Shown: positions 35,910-45,674, counted from the first letter of the stretch. The stretch is 64,000 bases of DNA from Rhizobacter sp. SG703 (GCF_012275445.1 NZ_JAAZQK010000015.1:108143-172142); one strand, 5' to 3'. Notes: generated by a model not told the origin, from the sequence alone. Made by a program: numbers and translations.

Positions 35910-36560
35910 TCAACCCAGGAGGTCGGACACGTCGAGGATGCGCTGCGCCACGTCGGCCAGGCGCAGGCCCTTGTCCATCGCGGCCTTGCGCAGCCGCGCA
36001 TAGGCGGCTTCTTCGCTCAGCCCCTGGCGCGACATCAGCAGGCCTTTCGCGCGGTCGATCCGCTTGCGGTCCGAGAGCTCGGTGCGCGCATCGGCCAGCT
36101 CGCGGCGCAGGCCTTCTTCATGCCGGAAGCGCGCCATCGCGACATCGAGCACCGGCTTCACCCGCTCCGGCGCGAGCCCGGCCACCACATAGGCGGTGAC
36201 GCCAGCGGCGATCGCGTCGGGCACATGGCTGGTGTCGTCGTCATCGGTGAACAGCACGATCGGGCGGCGCGCGTCGCGCGTGGCCATCACGACGTGCTCG
36301 AGCGTGTCGCGCGCCTGGCTTTCGGCGTCGATGATGATCATGTCGGGCTGGATCTGCGCCAGCCGCTCCGGCAGGAACACGTCGGCCGGCAGCACCGCGA
36401 CGATGTTGTAGCCGTTCTCCAGCAGCCCGATGCGCAGCGCCCGCGAGCGCTCGGCCTCGATCGGGTCGGGCGCACCTTCGCTGCCGTCGGCGGCCAACGA
36501 GTCGGGGGCAACGATGACGATGCGCAGGACCGGGGCGGTCGGCGCGCGCGGCGGCTTCAT
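35910..36560 (-). CDS. NasT-like ANTAR response regulator
   Basis: A 216-residue protein: a receiver-like domain (LRIVIVAPDS at the start, DMIIIDAESQARD with the likely phospho-acceptor site, IVLFTDDDDTSHV) and a C-terminal ANTAR domain (RKRIDRAKGLLMSRQGLSEE then AYARLRKAAMDKGLRL). NasT proteins bind leader RNA and let transcription pass terminators of nitrate genes; the leader right downstream has such a terminator. NasT is normally held by NasS, and no cytoplasmic NasS is encoded nearby. The start is uncertain: another ATG in frame lies at 36593. Confidence 0.88.
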   Translation of the reverse strand: MKPPRAPTAPVLRIVIVAPDSLAADGSEGAPDPIEAERSRALRIGLLENGYNIVAVLPADVFLPERLAQIQPDMIIIDAESQARDTLEHVVMATRDARRPIVLFTDDDDTSHVPDAIAAGVTAYVVAGLAPERVKPVLDVAMARFRHEEGLRRELADARTELSDRKRIDRAKGLLMSRQGLSEEAAYARLRKAAMDKGLRLADVAQRILDVSDLLG

Positions 36561-36633
36561 GGGCAAGGTCGCAGCAACATCCGCGCCACGCATTGGCGCG
36601 GCCGGACCCCGAGGCCCGCGAACCAGCGCCGGT

Positions 36634-36927
36634 TCAGCGTTCGTGCGGCGTCGTGTGCAGCGCGCGGCGGATCCAGCCCCCCAGCGGCCGCAGCGAGTCG
36701 AACACCGAATCGGCCTGCGGCTCGTCGAATTCGCGCTCTTCCAGCAGGCCTTGCGCCTCCAGCGCGTCGATGAAGAGTTGCACCTCCTGGCGCTTCAGCC
36801 CGGCGATGGAGGCCAGCTGCTCCAGCGTCATGTGCCGGTGCGACATGTCGCTCAGCATCCGGCGATACGCGGTGCGATGGAACGGCGCGGGTAGCTCCGT
36901 CCAGGCCAACAGGCGGTATTCCTTCAT
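36634..36927 (-). CDS. Hypothetical small winged-helix-like protein
   Basis: A 97-residue soluble protein I do not recognise. Residues 30-70 (HRHMTLEQLASIAGLKRQEV then QLFIDALEAQGLLEER) look like a winged-helix DNA-binding unit, and the tail has tryptophan and basic residues (LGGWIRRALHTTPHER). It is the first gene of the minus-strand run before the NasT-like regulator, 73 bp away, so it may belong to the nitrate unit. A regulatory role is inference only. Confidence 0.65.
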   Translation of the reverse strand: MKEYRLLAWTELPAPFHRTAYRRMLSDMSHRHMTLEQLASIAGLKRQEVQLFIDALEAQGLLEEREFDEPQADSVFDSLRPLGGWIRRALHTTPHER

Positions 36928-37113
36928 GGGGTTCCCTAACGAATTTGTTGTTGTAGTTGGCAGTTGCTTCGTGGCACTGCTCGGGCACCGAGGGTAGTCG
37001 GCCGCGGCCGATCGCGGAAGGGGGCCGGATAGGAATCAAGGGTAAACCCTTGTGTCGGACGTGACGGATTTGGCGCCGACGGGGTGGGTGGGCGCGCTGG
37101 CTACACTCGCCGG

Positions 37114-38157
37114 ATGAAGGTCCTGGGCGTGGAATCATCGTGCGACGAAACGGGTGTGGCTCTGGTGGAGGCTGGCCCGACCGGGGTTCCGACGCTGCGG
37201 GCCCATGCGCTGCACAGCCAGATCGCGATGCACCAGGCCTATGGCGGCGTGGTGCCCGAGCTGGCGTCGCGCGACCACATCCGGCGCGTGCTGCCACTGA
37301 CGGAGCAGGTGCTGCGCGAGGCCGGTGCGTCGCTGGCCGATGTCGACGTGGTGGCGTTCACGCGCGGGCCGGGGCTGGCCGGTGCGCTGCTGGTCGGTGC
37401 CGGCGTCGCCTGTGCGCTGGCGGCGGCGCTCGGCAAGCCGGTGCTCGGCGTGCACCACCTCGAAGGGCACCTGCTGTCGCCGTTCCTCGCGAGCGACCCG
37501 CCCGAATTCCCGTTCGTCGCGCTGCTGGTGTCCGGCGGCCACACGCAGCTGATGCGGGTCGACGACGTCGGGCGCTACGAGTTGCTCGGTGAAAGCATCG
37601 ACGATGCGGCCGGCGAGGCCTTCGACAAGTCGGCCAAGCTGCTCGGGCTCGGCTACCCGGGCGGGCCGGCGCTGGCGCGACTGGCCGAGTCGGGCCGGCC
37701 CGATGCCTATGCGCTGCCGCGGCCGCTGCTGCACAGCGGCGACCTCGATTTCTCGTTCGCCGGGCTGAAGACCGCGGTGATGACGCAGCTGCGCAAGCTG
37801 GGCGACACGCCGACCGACGTGCAGCGCGCCGACGTGGCCGCGTCGACGCAGGCCGCGATCGTCGAGGTGCTGCTGAAGAAGTCGCTCGCGGCGCTGAAGC
37901 AGACCGGGCTCAAGCGGCTGGTCGTCGCCGGCGGGGTCGGTGCCAACAGCCGCCTGCGCGCGCAGTTGAACGCCGAATGCGCGAAGCGCCAGGTCAGGGT
38001 GCATTACCCCGAACTGGCGCTGTGCACCGACAACGGCGCGATGATCGCGCTCGCCGCCGCGATGCGCCTGCAGCGCGGCACGGTGGCCGGCCACGACTAC
38101 GGCTTCGACGTGCGGCCACGCTGGCCGCTGGCGTCGCTGGCCGCGGCGGCCGTCTGA
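37114..38157 (+). CDS. tsaD: tRNA t6A threonylcarbamoyltransferase TsaD
   Basis: A 347-residue ASKHA-fold protein. It opens [21 protein letters not shown]; the metal-binding histidines sit in [13 protein letters not shown], and the later [28 protein letters not shown] and [12 protein letters not shown] motifs match TsaD. It transfers the threonylcarbamoyl group to A37 of tRNAs reading ANN codons. I use the ATG at 37114; a GTG 30 bp upstream is in frame. It converges with hsp20 with a 4 bp gap. Confidence 0.95.
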   Translation: MKVLGVESSCDETGVALVEAGPTGVPTLRAHALHSQIAMHQAYGGVVPELASRDHIRRVLPLTEQVLREAGASLADVDVVAFTRGPGLAGALLVGAGVACALAAALGKPVLGVHHLEGHLLSPFLASDPPEFPFVALLVSGGHTQLMRVDDVGRYELLGESIDDAAGEAFDKSAKLLGLGYPGGPALARLAESGRPDAYALPRPLLHSGDLDFSFAGLKTAVMTQLRKLGDTPTDVQRADVAASTQAAIVEVLLKKSLAALKQTGLKRLVVAGGVGANSRLRAQLNAECAKRQVRVHYPELALCTDNGAMIALAAAMRLQRGTVAGHDYGFDVRPRWPLASLAAAAV

Positions 38158-38161
38158 GCGA

Positions 38162-38590
38162 TCAGCTGATGCTGATCTGCGTCGCGCCGGTCGGCACGCG
38201 CTTCGCGAGCGTCAGCGTCAGCACGCCGTTCTCGAACTTCGCGCTCGAGTTCGCCTGGTCCACTTCGGCCGGCAGCGCGACGGTGCGGGCGTAGTGCGCG
38301 GCGGCACGTTCGCGGTACAGCACGCGCTCGCCGTCCTTGACCTCGGCCGTCTTCGCATCGCCGGCTTCCAGCGTCACGCGGCGGCCTTCCACCGAGACCT
38401 TCAGCTGGTCCTTCGCGAGGCCCGGCAGGTCCAGCGTCAGCGTGTACGCGGTGTCGCTCTCGACGACGTCGAGGGCCGGCACGCGCGGCTGGGCCGGGGC
38501 CGGCGGCAGGCGGTCGGCGAACAGGTGATCGAAAGCGCGCTCCAGCGAGGTGGCACGGCGCGACGACAGCGAGGGGGTCAGAACGAACAT
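38162..38590 (-). CDS. Small heat shock protein (Hsp20 family)
   Basis: A 142-residue protein with an alpha-crystallin domain at about 45-135: DVVESDTAYTLTLDLPGL, then KVSVEGRRVTLEAG, and the closing ENGVLTLTLAKRVPTGATQI. The short N-terminal arm includes ATSLERAFDHLFADRL. It should hold unfolding proteins. The ATG at 38590 follows GGAG in a leader with thermometer-like pairing and a sigma-32-like promoter. Confidence 0.93.
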   Translation of the reverse strand: MFVLTPSLSSRRATSLERAFDHLFADRLPPAPAQPRVPALDVVESDTAYTLTLDLPGLAKDQLKVSVEGRRVTLEAGDAKTAEVKDGERVLYRERAAAHYARTVALPAEVDQANSSAKFENGVLTLTLAKRVPTGATQISIS

Positions 38591-38637
38591 GATGGCTCCT
38601 ACAATCCATTCAATCGCTGCACAGCGCAGCAACCATG
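38591..38637 (-). promoter_or_regulatory. Candidate ROSE-like RNA thermometer before hsp20
   Basis: In the minus-strand leader GGTTGCT (38628-38634) can pair with the ribosome site AGGAGCC (38594-38600), with a G-G mismatch opposite the second G of the ribosome site. ROSE elements of small heat shock genes use the same UUGCU-AGGA pairing with a G-G pair. A small hairpin lies between the two strands. The length is short for ROSE, so this is a candidate. Confidence 0.55.
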
Positions 38638-38643
38638 CCGCTG

Positions 38644-38672
38644 AAACTTGGAGCGGCATTTTTGTTTTCAAG
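38644..38672 (-). promoter_or_regulatory. Sigma-32-like promoter of hsp20
   Basis: On the minus strand CTTGAAA (38666-38672) matches the heat-shock -35 box, and 14 bp later CCAAGTTT (38644-38651) partly matches the CCCCATNT -10 box. This would place the RNA start just before the thermometer-like leader. Confidence 0.6.
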
Positions 38673-38683
38673 TGGGTTGAAAA

Positions 38684-39967
38684 ATGCGGATCGCGGATTG
38701 GGTGAAGCGCTGCGGCGCGCTGCTGGCGTGGTGTGCGGTGGCGGGGCAGGGCGTCGCAGCACCTGCACCCGAGCCGGTGCGCGTCGCGCTGATCGAAGGC
38801 CTGTCCGGTTCGTTCGCGAATGCCGGCGAGGCCGTCTCGCGCAACCTGCTGTGGGCGGTAGAGCGGGTGAACCAGCGCGGCGGCGTGAGCCTGCCGGACG
38901 GCCGCCATCCGCTCGAGCTGGTGCGCTTCGACAGCAAGGGCAGCAACGAAGAGGCGCTGTCGCTGCTGCGCGCGGCCATCGACCAGAAGATCGGCTTCGT
39001 GATGCAGGGCAACAGCTCGGCCACCGCGGCGGTGCTGATCGACGCGCTGAACAAGCAGAACCAGCGCGAGCCGTCGCGCCGCGCGATCCTGCTGAACTAC
39101 TCGGCCGTCGATCCGGCGCTGACGAACGAGAAGTGCAGCTTCTGGCACTTCCGCTTCGACGCCCATGCCGACATGCGGCTGCAGGCGCTGACCGACGTGC
39201 TGGCGGCCGACAAGCAGGTCAGGAAGGTCTACCTGATCGGCCAGGACTACAGCTTCGGCCAGAGTGTGCTGCGCCAGGCGCGCGCAATGATCGCGGCCAA
39301 GCGGCCTGACATCGAGATCGTCGGCGACGAGTTGCACCCGCTCGGCCGCATCAAGGACTTCCTGCCGTACGCCGCGAAGATCAAGGCGAGCGGCGCGCAG
39401 GCGGTGCTGACCGGCAACTGGGGCAACGACCTGACGCTCTTGATCCGCGCCGGGCGCGAGGCGGGGCTCGACGCGCGCTTCTACACCTTCTACGGCAACG
39501 CGCTCGGCGCGCCGGCGGCGATCGGCGAGGCCGGCGTCGACCGCGTGCTGGCGGTGGCCGAATGGCATCCGAACCTCGGCGGTGCGGCGTCCGACAGGTT
39601 CTATGCGAGCTTCCGCGAGCGCTTCCCGAACCCGCAGGACGACTATGTGCACATGCGCATGCAGGCGATGGTCGAGATGCTGGCGGCCGCGATCGAGAAG
39701 GCCGGCAGTGCCGACCCGCTGGCGGTGGCGCGTGCGCTCGAAGGCCTGAAGCTGGACTCCAGCCACCTCGGCGGCTTCCACCATGGCACGATCCGCGCCG
39801 CCGACCACCAGTTCGAGCAGCCGCTGGTCGTCAGCGTGCTGCAGCGCGCCGGCAGCCCCGGCGTGCGCTTCGACAACGAGGGCTCCGGCTACGGCTTCAA
39901 GACCGTGCTGCAGCTCACCGAACGCCAGACCGAGATGCCGCACCGTTGTGCGATGGAGCGCCCATGA
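38684..39967 (+). CDS. Branched-chain amino acid-type ABC substrate-binding protein (orphan)
   Basis: A 427-residue periplasmic binding protein of the LivK-like type I class. A signal peptide ends at GVAAP near residue 26; the mature part opens VRVALIEGLSGSFANAGEAV, followed by KIGFVMQGNSSATAAVLIDA and VYLIGQDYSFGQSVLRQARA. No permease or ATPase gene is near. It overlaps the aminotransferase gene by 4 bp. The substrate is unknown, perhaps an amino acid or keto acid related to the adjacent enzyme. No clear ribosome site precedes the ATG. Confidence 0.85.
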   Translation: MRIADWVKRCGALLAWCAVAGQGVAAPAPEPVRVALIEGLSGSFANAGEAVSRNLLWAVERVNQRGGVSLPDGRHPLELVRFDSKGSNEEALSLLRAAIDQKIGFVMQGNSSATAAVLIDALNKQNQREPSRRAILLNYSAVDPALTNEKCSFWHFRFDAHADMRLQALTDVLAADKQVRKVYLIGQDYSFGQSVLRQARAMIAAKRPDIEIVGDELHPLGRIKDFLPYAAKIKASGAQAVLTGNWGNDLTLLIRAGREAGLDARFYTFYGNALGAPAAIGEAGVDRVLAVAEWHPNLGGAASDRFYASFRERFPNPQDDYVHMRMQAMVEMLAAAIEKAGSADPLAVARALEGLKLDSSHLGGFHHGTIRAADHQFEQPLVVSVLQRAGSPGVRFDNEGSGYGFKTVLQLTERQTEMPHRCAMERP

Positions 39968-41115
39968 GAGACATCATTGCCCAACTGCCGGCATCGAAGA
40001 TCCGCGAGGTCGCGAACGCGGCGATCGGTCGTGCCGACGTGCTGCCGTTCTGGTTCGGCGAGAGCGACGAGCCGACGCCGGACTTCGTCACCGAAGCGGC
40101 GGTCGCGTCGCTGCGCCGTGGCGAGACGGCCTATGCGCACAACCTCGGGCTGCCCGAGCTGCGCGAGGCGTTGGCGGGCTACGCGAGCGCGCTGCACCGG
40201 CCGGTCGATGCCGGCCGCATCGCGGTCACGTCGTCGGGCGTCAACGGGCTGATGATCGCGACGCAGGCGCTGGTCGGCGCCGGCGACGAGGTGGTCGCGG
40301 TGGTGCCGGTGTGGCCGAACATCACCGCGCAGCCGGCGATCCTCGGGGCCGACGTGAAGCGGGTGTCGCTGCAGGTGCGCGACGGCGCGTGGCAGCTCGA
40401 CCTCGACCGGCTGCTGGCCGCGATCACCGGCAAGACGCGGCTGCTGCTCGTCAATGCACCGAACAACCCGACCGGCTGGACGATGACCCGCGCCGAGCAG
40501 CAGGCGGTGCTCGACCACTGCCGCCGCACCGGCACCTGGATCGTCGCCGACGAGGTCTACGAGCGGCTGTACTACGAGGCGGGCCAGGTTGCGGCGCCGA
40601 GCTTCCTCGACATCGCCGAGCCCGGCGACCGGCTGGTGGTTGCGCACAGCTTCTCGAAGAGCTTCCTGATGACCGGCTGGCGGCTCGGCTCGCTGGTCGT
40701 GCCGGCCGCGCTGACGGCCGACATCGGCAAGCTGATCGAGTTCAACACCTCGTGCGCGCCGGTCTTCGTGCAGCGCGCCGGCATCGCGGCGCTGCAGGGT
40801 GCCGCCGACTTCGTGCCGGGGCTGATCGGCCGGCTGAAGGCCTGCCGCGACACGCTGGTGCCGCGCCTGCAGGCGCTGCCGGGCGTCACGCTCGCGCTGC
40901 CGGCGGGCGGCATGTATGCCTTCTTCCGCGTCGACGGCGAGGACGATTCGCTGACGCTGGCCAAGCGGCTGGTCACCGGCGTCGGGCTGGGCCTGGCGCC
41001 CGGCGCGGCCTTCGGCGACGAGGCCGAGGGCTGGCTGCGCTGGTGCTTCGCATCGCGCGACCCCGAGCGGCTGGTCGACGGGGTGGAGCGGCTGAAACGC
41101 GCGTTGAGGCTATAA
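39964..41115 (+). CDS. Pyridoxal-phosphate aminotransferase (class I/II)
   Basis: A 383-residue aspartate-aminotransferase-fold enzyme. Landmarks are FWFGESDEPTPDFV near 31-44, TSSGVNGLMIATQALVGAGD, the NAPNNPTGW loop, VADEVYERLYY, and the PLP lysine in SFSKSFLMTGWRLGSLV. The substrate is not evident. Its ATG overlaps the stop of the binding-protein gene (ATGA), so the two are co-translated. The stop codon lies inside a TATAAT box that probably serves rpsO. Confidence 0.87.
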   Translation: MRDIIAQLPASKIREVANAAIGRADVLPFWFGESDEPTPDFVTEAAVASLRRGETAYAHNLGLPELREALAGYASALHRPVDAGRIAVTSSGVNGLMIATQALVGAGDEVVAVVPVWPNITAQPAILGADVKRVSLQVRDGAWQLDLDRLLAAITGKTRLLLVNAPNNPTGWTMTRAEQQAVLDHCRRTGTWIVADEVYERLYYEAGQVAAPSFLDIAEPGDRLVVAHSFSKSFLMTGWRLGSLVVPAALTADIGKLIEFNTSCAPVFVQRAGIAALQGAADFVPGLIGRLKACRDTLVPRLQALPGVTLALPAGGMYAFFRVDGEDDSLTLAKRLVTGVGLGLAPGAAFGDEAEGWLRWCFASRDPERLVDGVERLKRALRL

Positions 41116-41116
41116 T
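41111..41116 (+). promoter_or_regulatory. Putative -10 box of rpsO
   Basis: A perfect TATAAT, overlapping the stop codon of the aminotransferase gene, about 140 bp before rpsO. The -35 region is weak. The leader after it contains two hairpins: CGCGGGT/ACCCGCG at 41180-41200 and CCCGCC/GGCGGG just before the ribosome site. Confidence 0.55.
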
Positions 41117-41256
41117 CGACGGGCTTTGCGTCCTGATCCGTCCAGAACGGGTATCCAGAACGCCAGGCAAGTCGCACGGCGCGGGTCAGTTTCACCCGCG
41201 ACCGCAAGTAGCAACCTCCCGCCCATGAACCGTGGCGGGAACACCAGGAAACTGAC

Positions 41257-41526
41257 ATGTCCGTCGCAGATCTGAACAAGGCCGAGATCGTCAAGGCCAA
41301 TGCCCGCAGCGCCAACGACACCGGCTCGCCCGAAGTGCAGGTGGCCCTGCTGACCGCCCGCATCAACGAGCTGACCCCCCACTTCAAGCTGCACCTGAAG
41401 GACCACCACGGTCGCCGCGGCCTGCTGAAGATGGTCAACACCCGCAAGAGCCTGCTGGCCTACCTGCGCAAGACCGATGCCGACCGCTACACCGCGCTGA
41501 TCCAGAAGCTGGGTCTGCGCAAGTAA
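41257..41526 (+). CDS. rpsO: Ribosomal protein S15
   Basis: An 89-residue protein with the S15 pattern: [40 protein letters not shown] and [20 protein letters not shown]. It binds 16S rRNA early in 30S assembly. It precedes pnp as in most proteobacteria, separated by a terminator. An AGGAAA ribosome site lies just upstream. Confidence 0.98.
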   Translation: MSVADLNKAEIVKANARSANDTGSPEVQVALLTARINELTPHFKLHLKDHHGRRGLLKMVNTRKSLLAYLRKTDADRYTALIQKLGLRK

Positions 41527-41544
41527 TCCGCGAATGAAAGCCGA

Positions 41545-41585
41545 GAGCCTGTCTGGATCCTCCAGCACAGGCTCTTTGCGCTTTT
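41545..41585 (+). terminator. rpsO intrinsic terminator
   Basis: GAGCCTGT (41545-41552) pairs with ACAGGCTC (41567-41574) around an inner CTGGA/TCCAG stem, followed by TTTGCGCTTTT. It lies 19 bp after the rpsO stop, so pnp expression would need read-through or its own promoter. Confidence 0.8.
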
Positions 41586-41615
41586 GGAGCTGAGCACCCA
41601 CAGATGACGATGTGT

Positions 41616-41655
41616 CATTCCACCCGCGTTCCGTCGCACGAGCGCCGCTGGAATG
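41616..41655 (+). promoter_or_regulatory. Hairpin in the pnp leader
   Basis: CATTCCA (41616-41622) and TGGAATG (41649-41655) form a 7-bp stem about 80 bp before pnp. In E. coli a leader hairpin cut by RNase III mediates pnp autocontrol; this could be the counterpart, but the link is inference. Confidence 0.35.
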
Positions 41656-41734
41656 GCATCGCGCCAGGTTGCCGCAGTTCCGGGTGCAAAGGCGCCGCCC
41701 TCACCTGGCGCTGACAACAAACCGGAGAAAAGAC

Positions 41735-43849
41735 ATGAGCATGTTCAACAAAGTCACCAAGACCTTCCAATGGGGCCAGCACACGGTTCGCATGGAAACC
41801 GGCGAGATCGCCCGCCAGTCGAGCGGTGCCGTGCTGGTCGACATCGAGGACACCGTGATCCTCGCCACCGTGGTCGGTGCCAAGAACGCGAAGCCGGGCC
41901 AGGATTTCTTCCCGCTGACCGTCGACTACATCGAGAAGACCTATGCCGCCGGCAAGATCCCCGGCAGCTTCTTCAAGCGTGAAGGCCGCCCGAGCGAACT
42001 CGAGACGCTGACCTCGCGCCTGATCGACCGCCCGCTGCGCCCGCTGTTTCCCGAAGGCTTCTACAACGAAGTCCAGGTCGTGATCCACGTGCTGTCGCTG
42101 AACCCGGAAGTCTCGGCCGACATCGCCGCGCTGATCGGCTCGAGCGCCGCGCTCGCGATCTCCGGCATTCCGTTCAACGGCCCGATCGGCGCCGCGCGCG
42201 TCGGCTACGTCAACGGCCAGTACGTGCTGAACCCGGGCAAGACCCAGTTGCTCGATTCGCAGATGGACCTGGTCGTCGCCGGCACCGAAGCGGCCGTGCT
42301 GATGGTCGAATCCGAAGCCCAGCAGCTGAGCGAGGAAGTGATGCTTGGCGGCGTGGTCTACGGCCACGACCAAAGCAAGATCGCCATCGCCGCGATCAAC
42401 GAACTCGTGCGTGACGCCGGCAAGCCAGCCTGGGACTGGGCCGCGCCCGCCAAGGACGAGGCCTTCATCGGCAAGGTCACCGCCCTGGCCGAAGAGAAGC
42501 TGCGCGCCGCCTACCAGATCCGCTCGAAGCAGGCCCGCACGCAGGCCACTCGCGAAGCCACCGCTTCCGTGGTCGCTGCGCTGACCGCCGACGGCGTCGA
42601 GTTCGACAAGGTCAAGGTCGACAACGTGCTGTTCGACATCGAAGCCCGCATCGTGCGCAGCCAGATCCTGTCGGGCGAGCCGCGCATCGACGGCCGCGAC
42701 ACCCGCACCGTGCGCGCGATCGAGATCCGCAACGGCGTGCTGCCGCGCGTCCACGGCTCGGCGCTGTTCACGCGTGGCGAGACGCAGGCGCTGGTCGCCG
42801 CGACGCTCGGCACCGACCGCGATTCGCAGAAGATCGATGCGCTCGCCGGCGAGTTCAGCGAGCACTTCATGCTGCACTACAACATGCCGCCGTTCGCCAC
42901 CGGCGAAACCGGCCGCGTCGGCACGCCGAAGCGCCGCGAGATCGGCCATGGCCGCCTGGCCAAGCGCGCGCTGGTCGCGGTGCTGCCGGACCGCGTCGAG
43001 TTCCCGTACTCGATGCGCGTGGTCTCGGAGATCACCGAATCGAACGGTTCGTCGTCGATGGCCTCGGTGTGCGGCGGCTGCCTCGCGCTGATGGACGCCG
43101 GCGTGCCGCTGAAGGCGCACGTCGCCGGCATCGCGATGGGCCTGATCAAGGACGGCAACCGCTTCGCGGTGCTGACCGACATCCTCGGCGATGAAGATCA
43201 CCTGGGCGACATGGACTTCAAGGTGGCCGGCACGACCGCCGGCGTGACCGCGCTGCAGATGGACATCAAGATCCAGGGCATCACGAAGGAAATCATGCAG
43301 GTCGCGCTGGCGCAGGCCAAGGAAGCCCGCCTGCACATCCTCGGCAAGATGACCGAAGCGATGGGCGAAGCCAAGACCGAGGTCTCGCAGTTCGCGCCGC
43401 GCCTGTACACGATGAAGATCAACCCGGAGAAGATCCGCGACGTGATCGGCAAGGGCGGCGCGACCATCCGTGCGCTGACCGAAGAAACCGGCACGACCAT
43501 CGACATCGGCGAAGACGGCACGATCACCATCGCGTCGGCCGACTCCGACAAGGCCGCCTACGCGAAGAAGCGCATCGAAGAGATCACCGCCGAAGTCGAG
43601 GTGGGCAAGGTCTACGAAGGCCCGATCACCAAGTTGCTGGAGTTCGGTGCGCTGGTCAACCTGCTGCCGGGCAAGGACGGCCTGCTGCACATCAGCCAGA
43701 TCGCGCACCAGCGCGTCGAGAAGGTCACCGACTTCCTGAAGGAAGGCCAGATCGTCAAGGTCAAGGTGCTCGAGACCGACGAGAAGGGCCGCGTCAAGCT
43801 GTCGATGAAGGCGCTGATCGACCGCGACCAGGCGCCTTCGCAGGAATGA
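41735..43849 (+). CDS. pnp: Polynucleotide phosphorylase
   Basis: A 704-residue 3'-5' exoribonuclease. Two RNase PH-like domains ([20 protein letters not shown] in the first; [21 protein letters not shown] and the catalytic [20 protein letters not shown] in the second) are followed by a KH domain ([15 protein letters not shown]) and an S1 domain ([20 protein letters not shown]). It degrades RNA phosphorolytically in the degradosome. The start at 41735 follows CGGAGAA; ATG at 41741 is also in frame. Confidence 0.97.
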   Translation: MSMFNKVTKTFQWGQHTVRMETGEIARQSSGAVLVDIEDTVILATVVGAKNAKPGQDFFPLTVDYIEKTYAAGKIPGSFFKREGRPSELETLTSRLIDRPLRPLFPEGFYNEVQVVIHVLSLNPEVSADIAALIGSSAALAISGIPFNGPIGAARVGYVNGQYVLNPGKTQLLDSQMDLVVAGTEAAVLMVESEAQQLSEEVMLGGVVYGHDQSKIAIAAINELVRDAGKPAWDWAAPAKDEAFIGKVTALAEEKLRAAYQIRSKQARTQATREATASVVAALTADGVEFDKVKVDNVLFDIEARIVRSQILSGEPRIDGRDTRTVRAIEIRNGVLPRVHGSALFTRGETQALVAATLGTDRDSQKIDALAGEFSEHFMLHYNMPPFATGETGRVGTPKRREIGHGRLAKRALVAVLPDRVEFPYSMRVVSEITESNGSSSMASVCGGCLALMDAGVPLKAHVAGIAMGLIKDGNRFAVLTDILGDEDHLGDMDFKVAGTTAGVTALQMDIKIQGITKEIMQVALAQAKEARLHILGKMTEAMGEAKTEVSQFAPRLYTMKINPEKIRDVIGKGGATIRALTEETGTTIDIGEDGTITIASADSDKAAYAKKRIEEITAEVEVGKVYEGPITKLLEFGALVNLLPGKDGLLHISQIAHQRVEKVTDFLKEGQIVKVKVLETDEKGRVKLSMKALIDRDQAPSQE

Positions 43850-43923
43850 TGCCGAAGCCGCCAGGCCGCTGCGTCTCGACGCGGTGGCCGTGCGGCGGCG
43901 TCCTGCCAAACTGACCGACCCCG

Positions 43924-44910
43924 ATGAAGGCGATCGCGATCACCTCTCCCGGCGCGCCCGACGTGCTGCGCGCCATCGAGCGCGCGGCACCGGTGCCCGC
44001 GGCCGGCGAGTTGCTGATCCGCGTCGCCGCATCGGGCATCAACCGGCCCGACGTGCTGCAGCGCAAGGGGCTGTACCCGGTGCCGCCGGGCGCGTCCGAC
44101 CTGCCGGGGCTGGAGGTCGCGGGCCAGGTGGTCGATGGCGATGCGGCGGCGCTGGCCGCGGCCAGCATCGCTGTCGGCGACCGCGTGTGCGCGCTGGTGG
44201 CCGGTGGTGGCTACGCCGAACTGTGCGTCGCGCCGGTCGGCCAGTGCCTGCCGGTGCCGCGCGGCCTCAGCGACATCGAGGCCGCGAGCCTGCCGGAAAC
44301 CTTCTTCACCGTCTGGTCGAACGTGTTCGAGCGGGCGCACCTGCAGCCCGGCGAGACGCTGCTGGTGCAGGGCGGGACCAGCGGCATCGGCGTCACCGCG
44401 ATCCAGTTGGCCAAGGCCTTCGGCGCGCGCGTGATCGCCACCGCCGGCAGCGACGACAAGTGCGCCGCGTGCGTGGCGCTCGGCGCCGACCACGCGATCA
44501 ACTACCGCACGCACGACTTCGTCGCCGAAGCGAAGCGGGTGACTGATGGTCGTGGCGTCGACGTGATCCTCGACATGGTGGCCGGCGACTACATCGCCCG
44601 CGAGTTGCAATGCCTGGCCGACGACGGCCGCATCGCGCTGATCGCGGTGCAGGGCGGCACCGCCGCGCAGATCGATGCCGGCGCGGTGCTGCGCCGTCGC
44701 CTGACCATTTCGGGTTCGACGCTGCGCCCGCGTTCGGTCGCGTTCAAGACCGCGATCGCGAAGGCGTTGCGCACGCACGCATGGCCGTGGCTCGAAGCCG
44801 GCCGCGTGAAGCCGGTGATCCACCAGGTGTTCCCGGCCGCGCAGGCGGCCGAGGCGCACACGCTGATGGAATCGAACCAGCACATCGGCAAGCTGGTGCT
44901 CACATGGTGA
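43924..44910 (+). CDS. NAD(P)H-quinone oxidoreductase, PIG3/zinc-type MDR family
   Basis: A 328-residue medium-chain dehydrogenase/reductase. The opening [20 protein letters not shown] and [20 protein letters not shown] are typical of the PIG3-like group; the nucleotide site is [20 protein letters not shown] near 149-168. No zinc ligand set is evident, consistent with quinone reductases that lack zinc. It reduces quinones or related electrophiles with NADPH. It sits between pnp and tpiA. Confidence 0.9.
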   Translation: MKAIAITSPGAPDVLRAIERAAPVPAAGELLIRVAASGINRPDVLQRKGLYPVPPGASDLPGLEVAGQVVDGDAAALAAASIAVGDRVCALVAGGGYAELCVAPVGQCLPVPRGLSDIEAASLPETFFTVWSNVFERAHLQPGETLLVQGGTSGIGVTAIQLAKAFGARVIATAGSDDKCAACVALGADHAINYRTHDFVAEAKRVTDGRGVDVILDMVAGDYIARELQCLADDGRIALIAVQGGTAAQIDAGAVLRRRLTISGSTLRPRSVAFKTAIAKALRTHAWPWLEAGRVKPVIHQVFPAAQAAEAHTLMESNQHIGKLVLTW

Positions 44911-44933
44911 GCGCTCAACAAGGAGCTTCGGGC

Positions 44934-45674
44934 ATGCGTCGCAAACTCGTCGTCGGCAACTGGAAGATGAACGGCGGCCGCGTGGCCAATGCCGAGCTGC
45001 TGGCCGGGCTGGTCGAAGCCGGCCCGTTCGATGCCGACGTCGCGGTGTGCGCGCCGTTTCCGTACCTCGGCGAGGTCGCGCTGTCATTGCAAGGTCAGCG
45101 TCTCGGCTGGGGTGCGCAAGACTGTTCGAAACACGAGAGCGGCGCCTTCACCGGCGAGGTGTCGGCGTCGATGCTGGCCGAGTTCGGCTGCCGCTACGTG
45201 ATCGTCGGCCACTCGGAACGCCGCGCGCTGCATGCCGAATCCGATCAATTGGTGGCCGACAAGGCGAAGGCGGCGTTGGCCCACAAGCTGACGCCGATCG
45301 TCTGTGTCGGCGAGACGCTGGCCGAGCGCGAAGCCGGCCAGACCGATGCGGTGGTCAAGCGCCAGCTGTCGGCGGTGATCCACACGCTCGCGCACTGCAT
45401 CTCGCAGGTCGTCGTGGCCTACGAGCCGGTGTGGGCGATCGGCACCGGCCGCACCGCATCGCCCGAGCAGGCGCAGGCGGTGCATGCGCTGCTGCGCGCG
45501 CAACTGCACGCGGCGACGCAGAAGTCCGACGAGATGTCGTTGTTGTACGGCGGGAGTGTCAAAGCCGACAACGCCGCCAGCCTGTTTGCCCAAGCCGACA
45601 TCGACGGCGGGCTGATCGGCGGGGCGTCCCTGAAGGCCGCGGATTTCGCGGCCATTTGCAAAGCCGCGGCGTGA
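44934..45674 (+). CDS. tpiA: Triosephosphate isomerase
   Basis: A 246-residue TIM barrel. Landmarks are VVGNWKMNG near 7-15, the electrophilic histidine in [10 protein letters not shown], the catalytic glutamate in [13 protein letters not shown] and the phosphate loop [11 protein letters not shown]. It interconverts DHAP and glyceraldehyde 3-phosphate. AAGGAG before 44934 supports this start over the ATG at 44904. Followed 31 bp later by secG. Confidence 0.97.
   Translation: MRRKLVVGNWKMNGGRVANAELLAGLVEAGPFDADVAVCAPFPYLGEVALSLQGQRLGWGAQDCSKHESGAFTGEVSASMLAEFGCRYVIVGHSERRALHAESDQLVADKAKAALAHKLTPIVCVGETLAEREAGQTDAVVKRQLSAVIHTLAHCISQVVVAYEPVWAIGTGRTASPEQAQAVHALLRAQLHAATQKSDEMSLLYGGSVKADNAASLFAQADIDGGLIGGASLKAADFAAICKAAA

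Noticed and set aside
38636-38668. Plus-strand terminator or attenuator (TGCCGCT/AGCGGCA then T-rich run) before the binding-protein gene
   Set aside because: The hairpin is real, but its T-rich side overlaps the heat-shock -35 box on the other strand, which explains the sequence better. It remains possible that it stops tsaD read-through.
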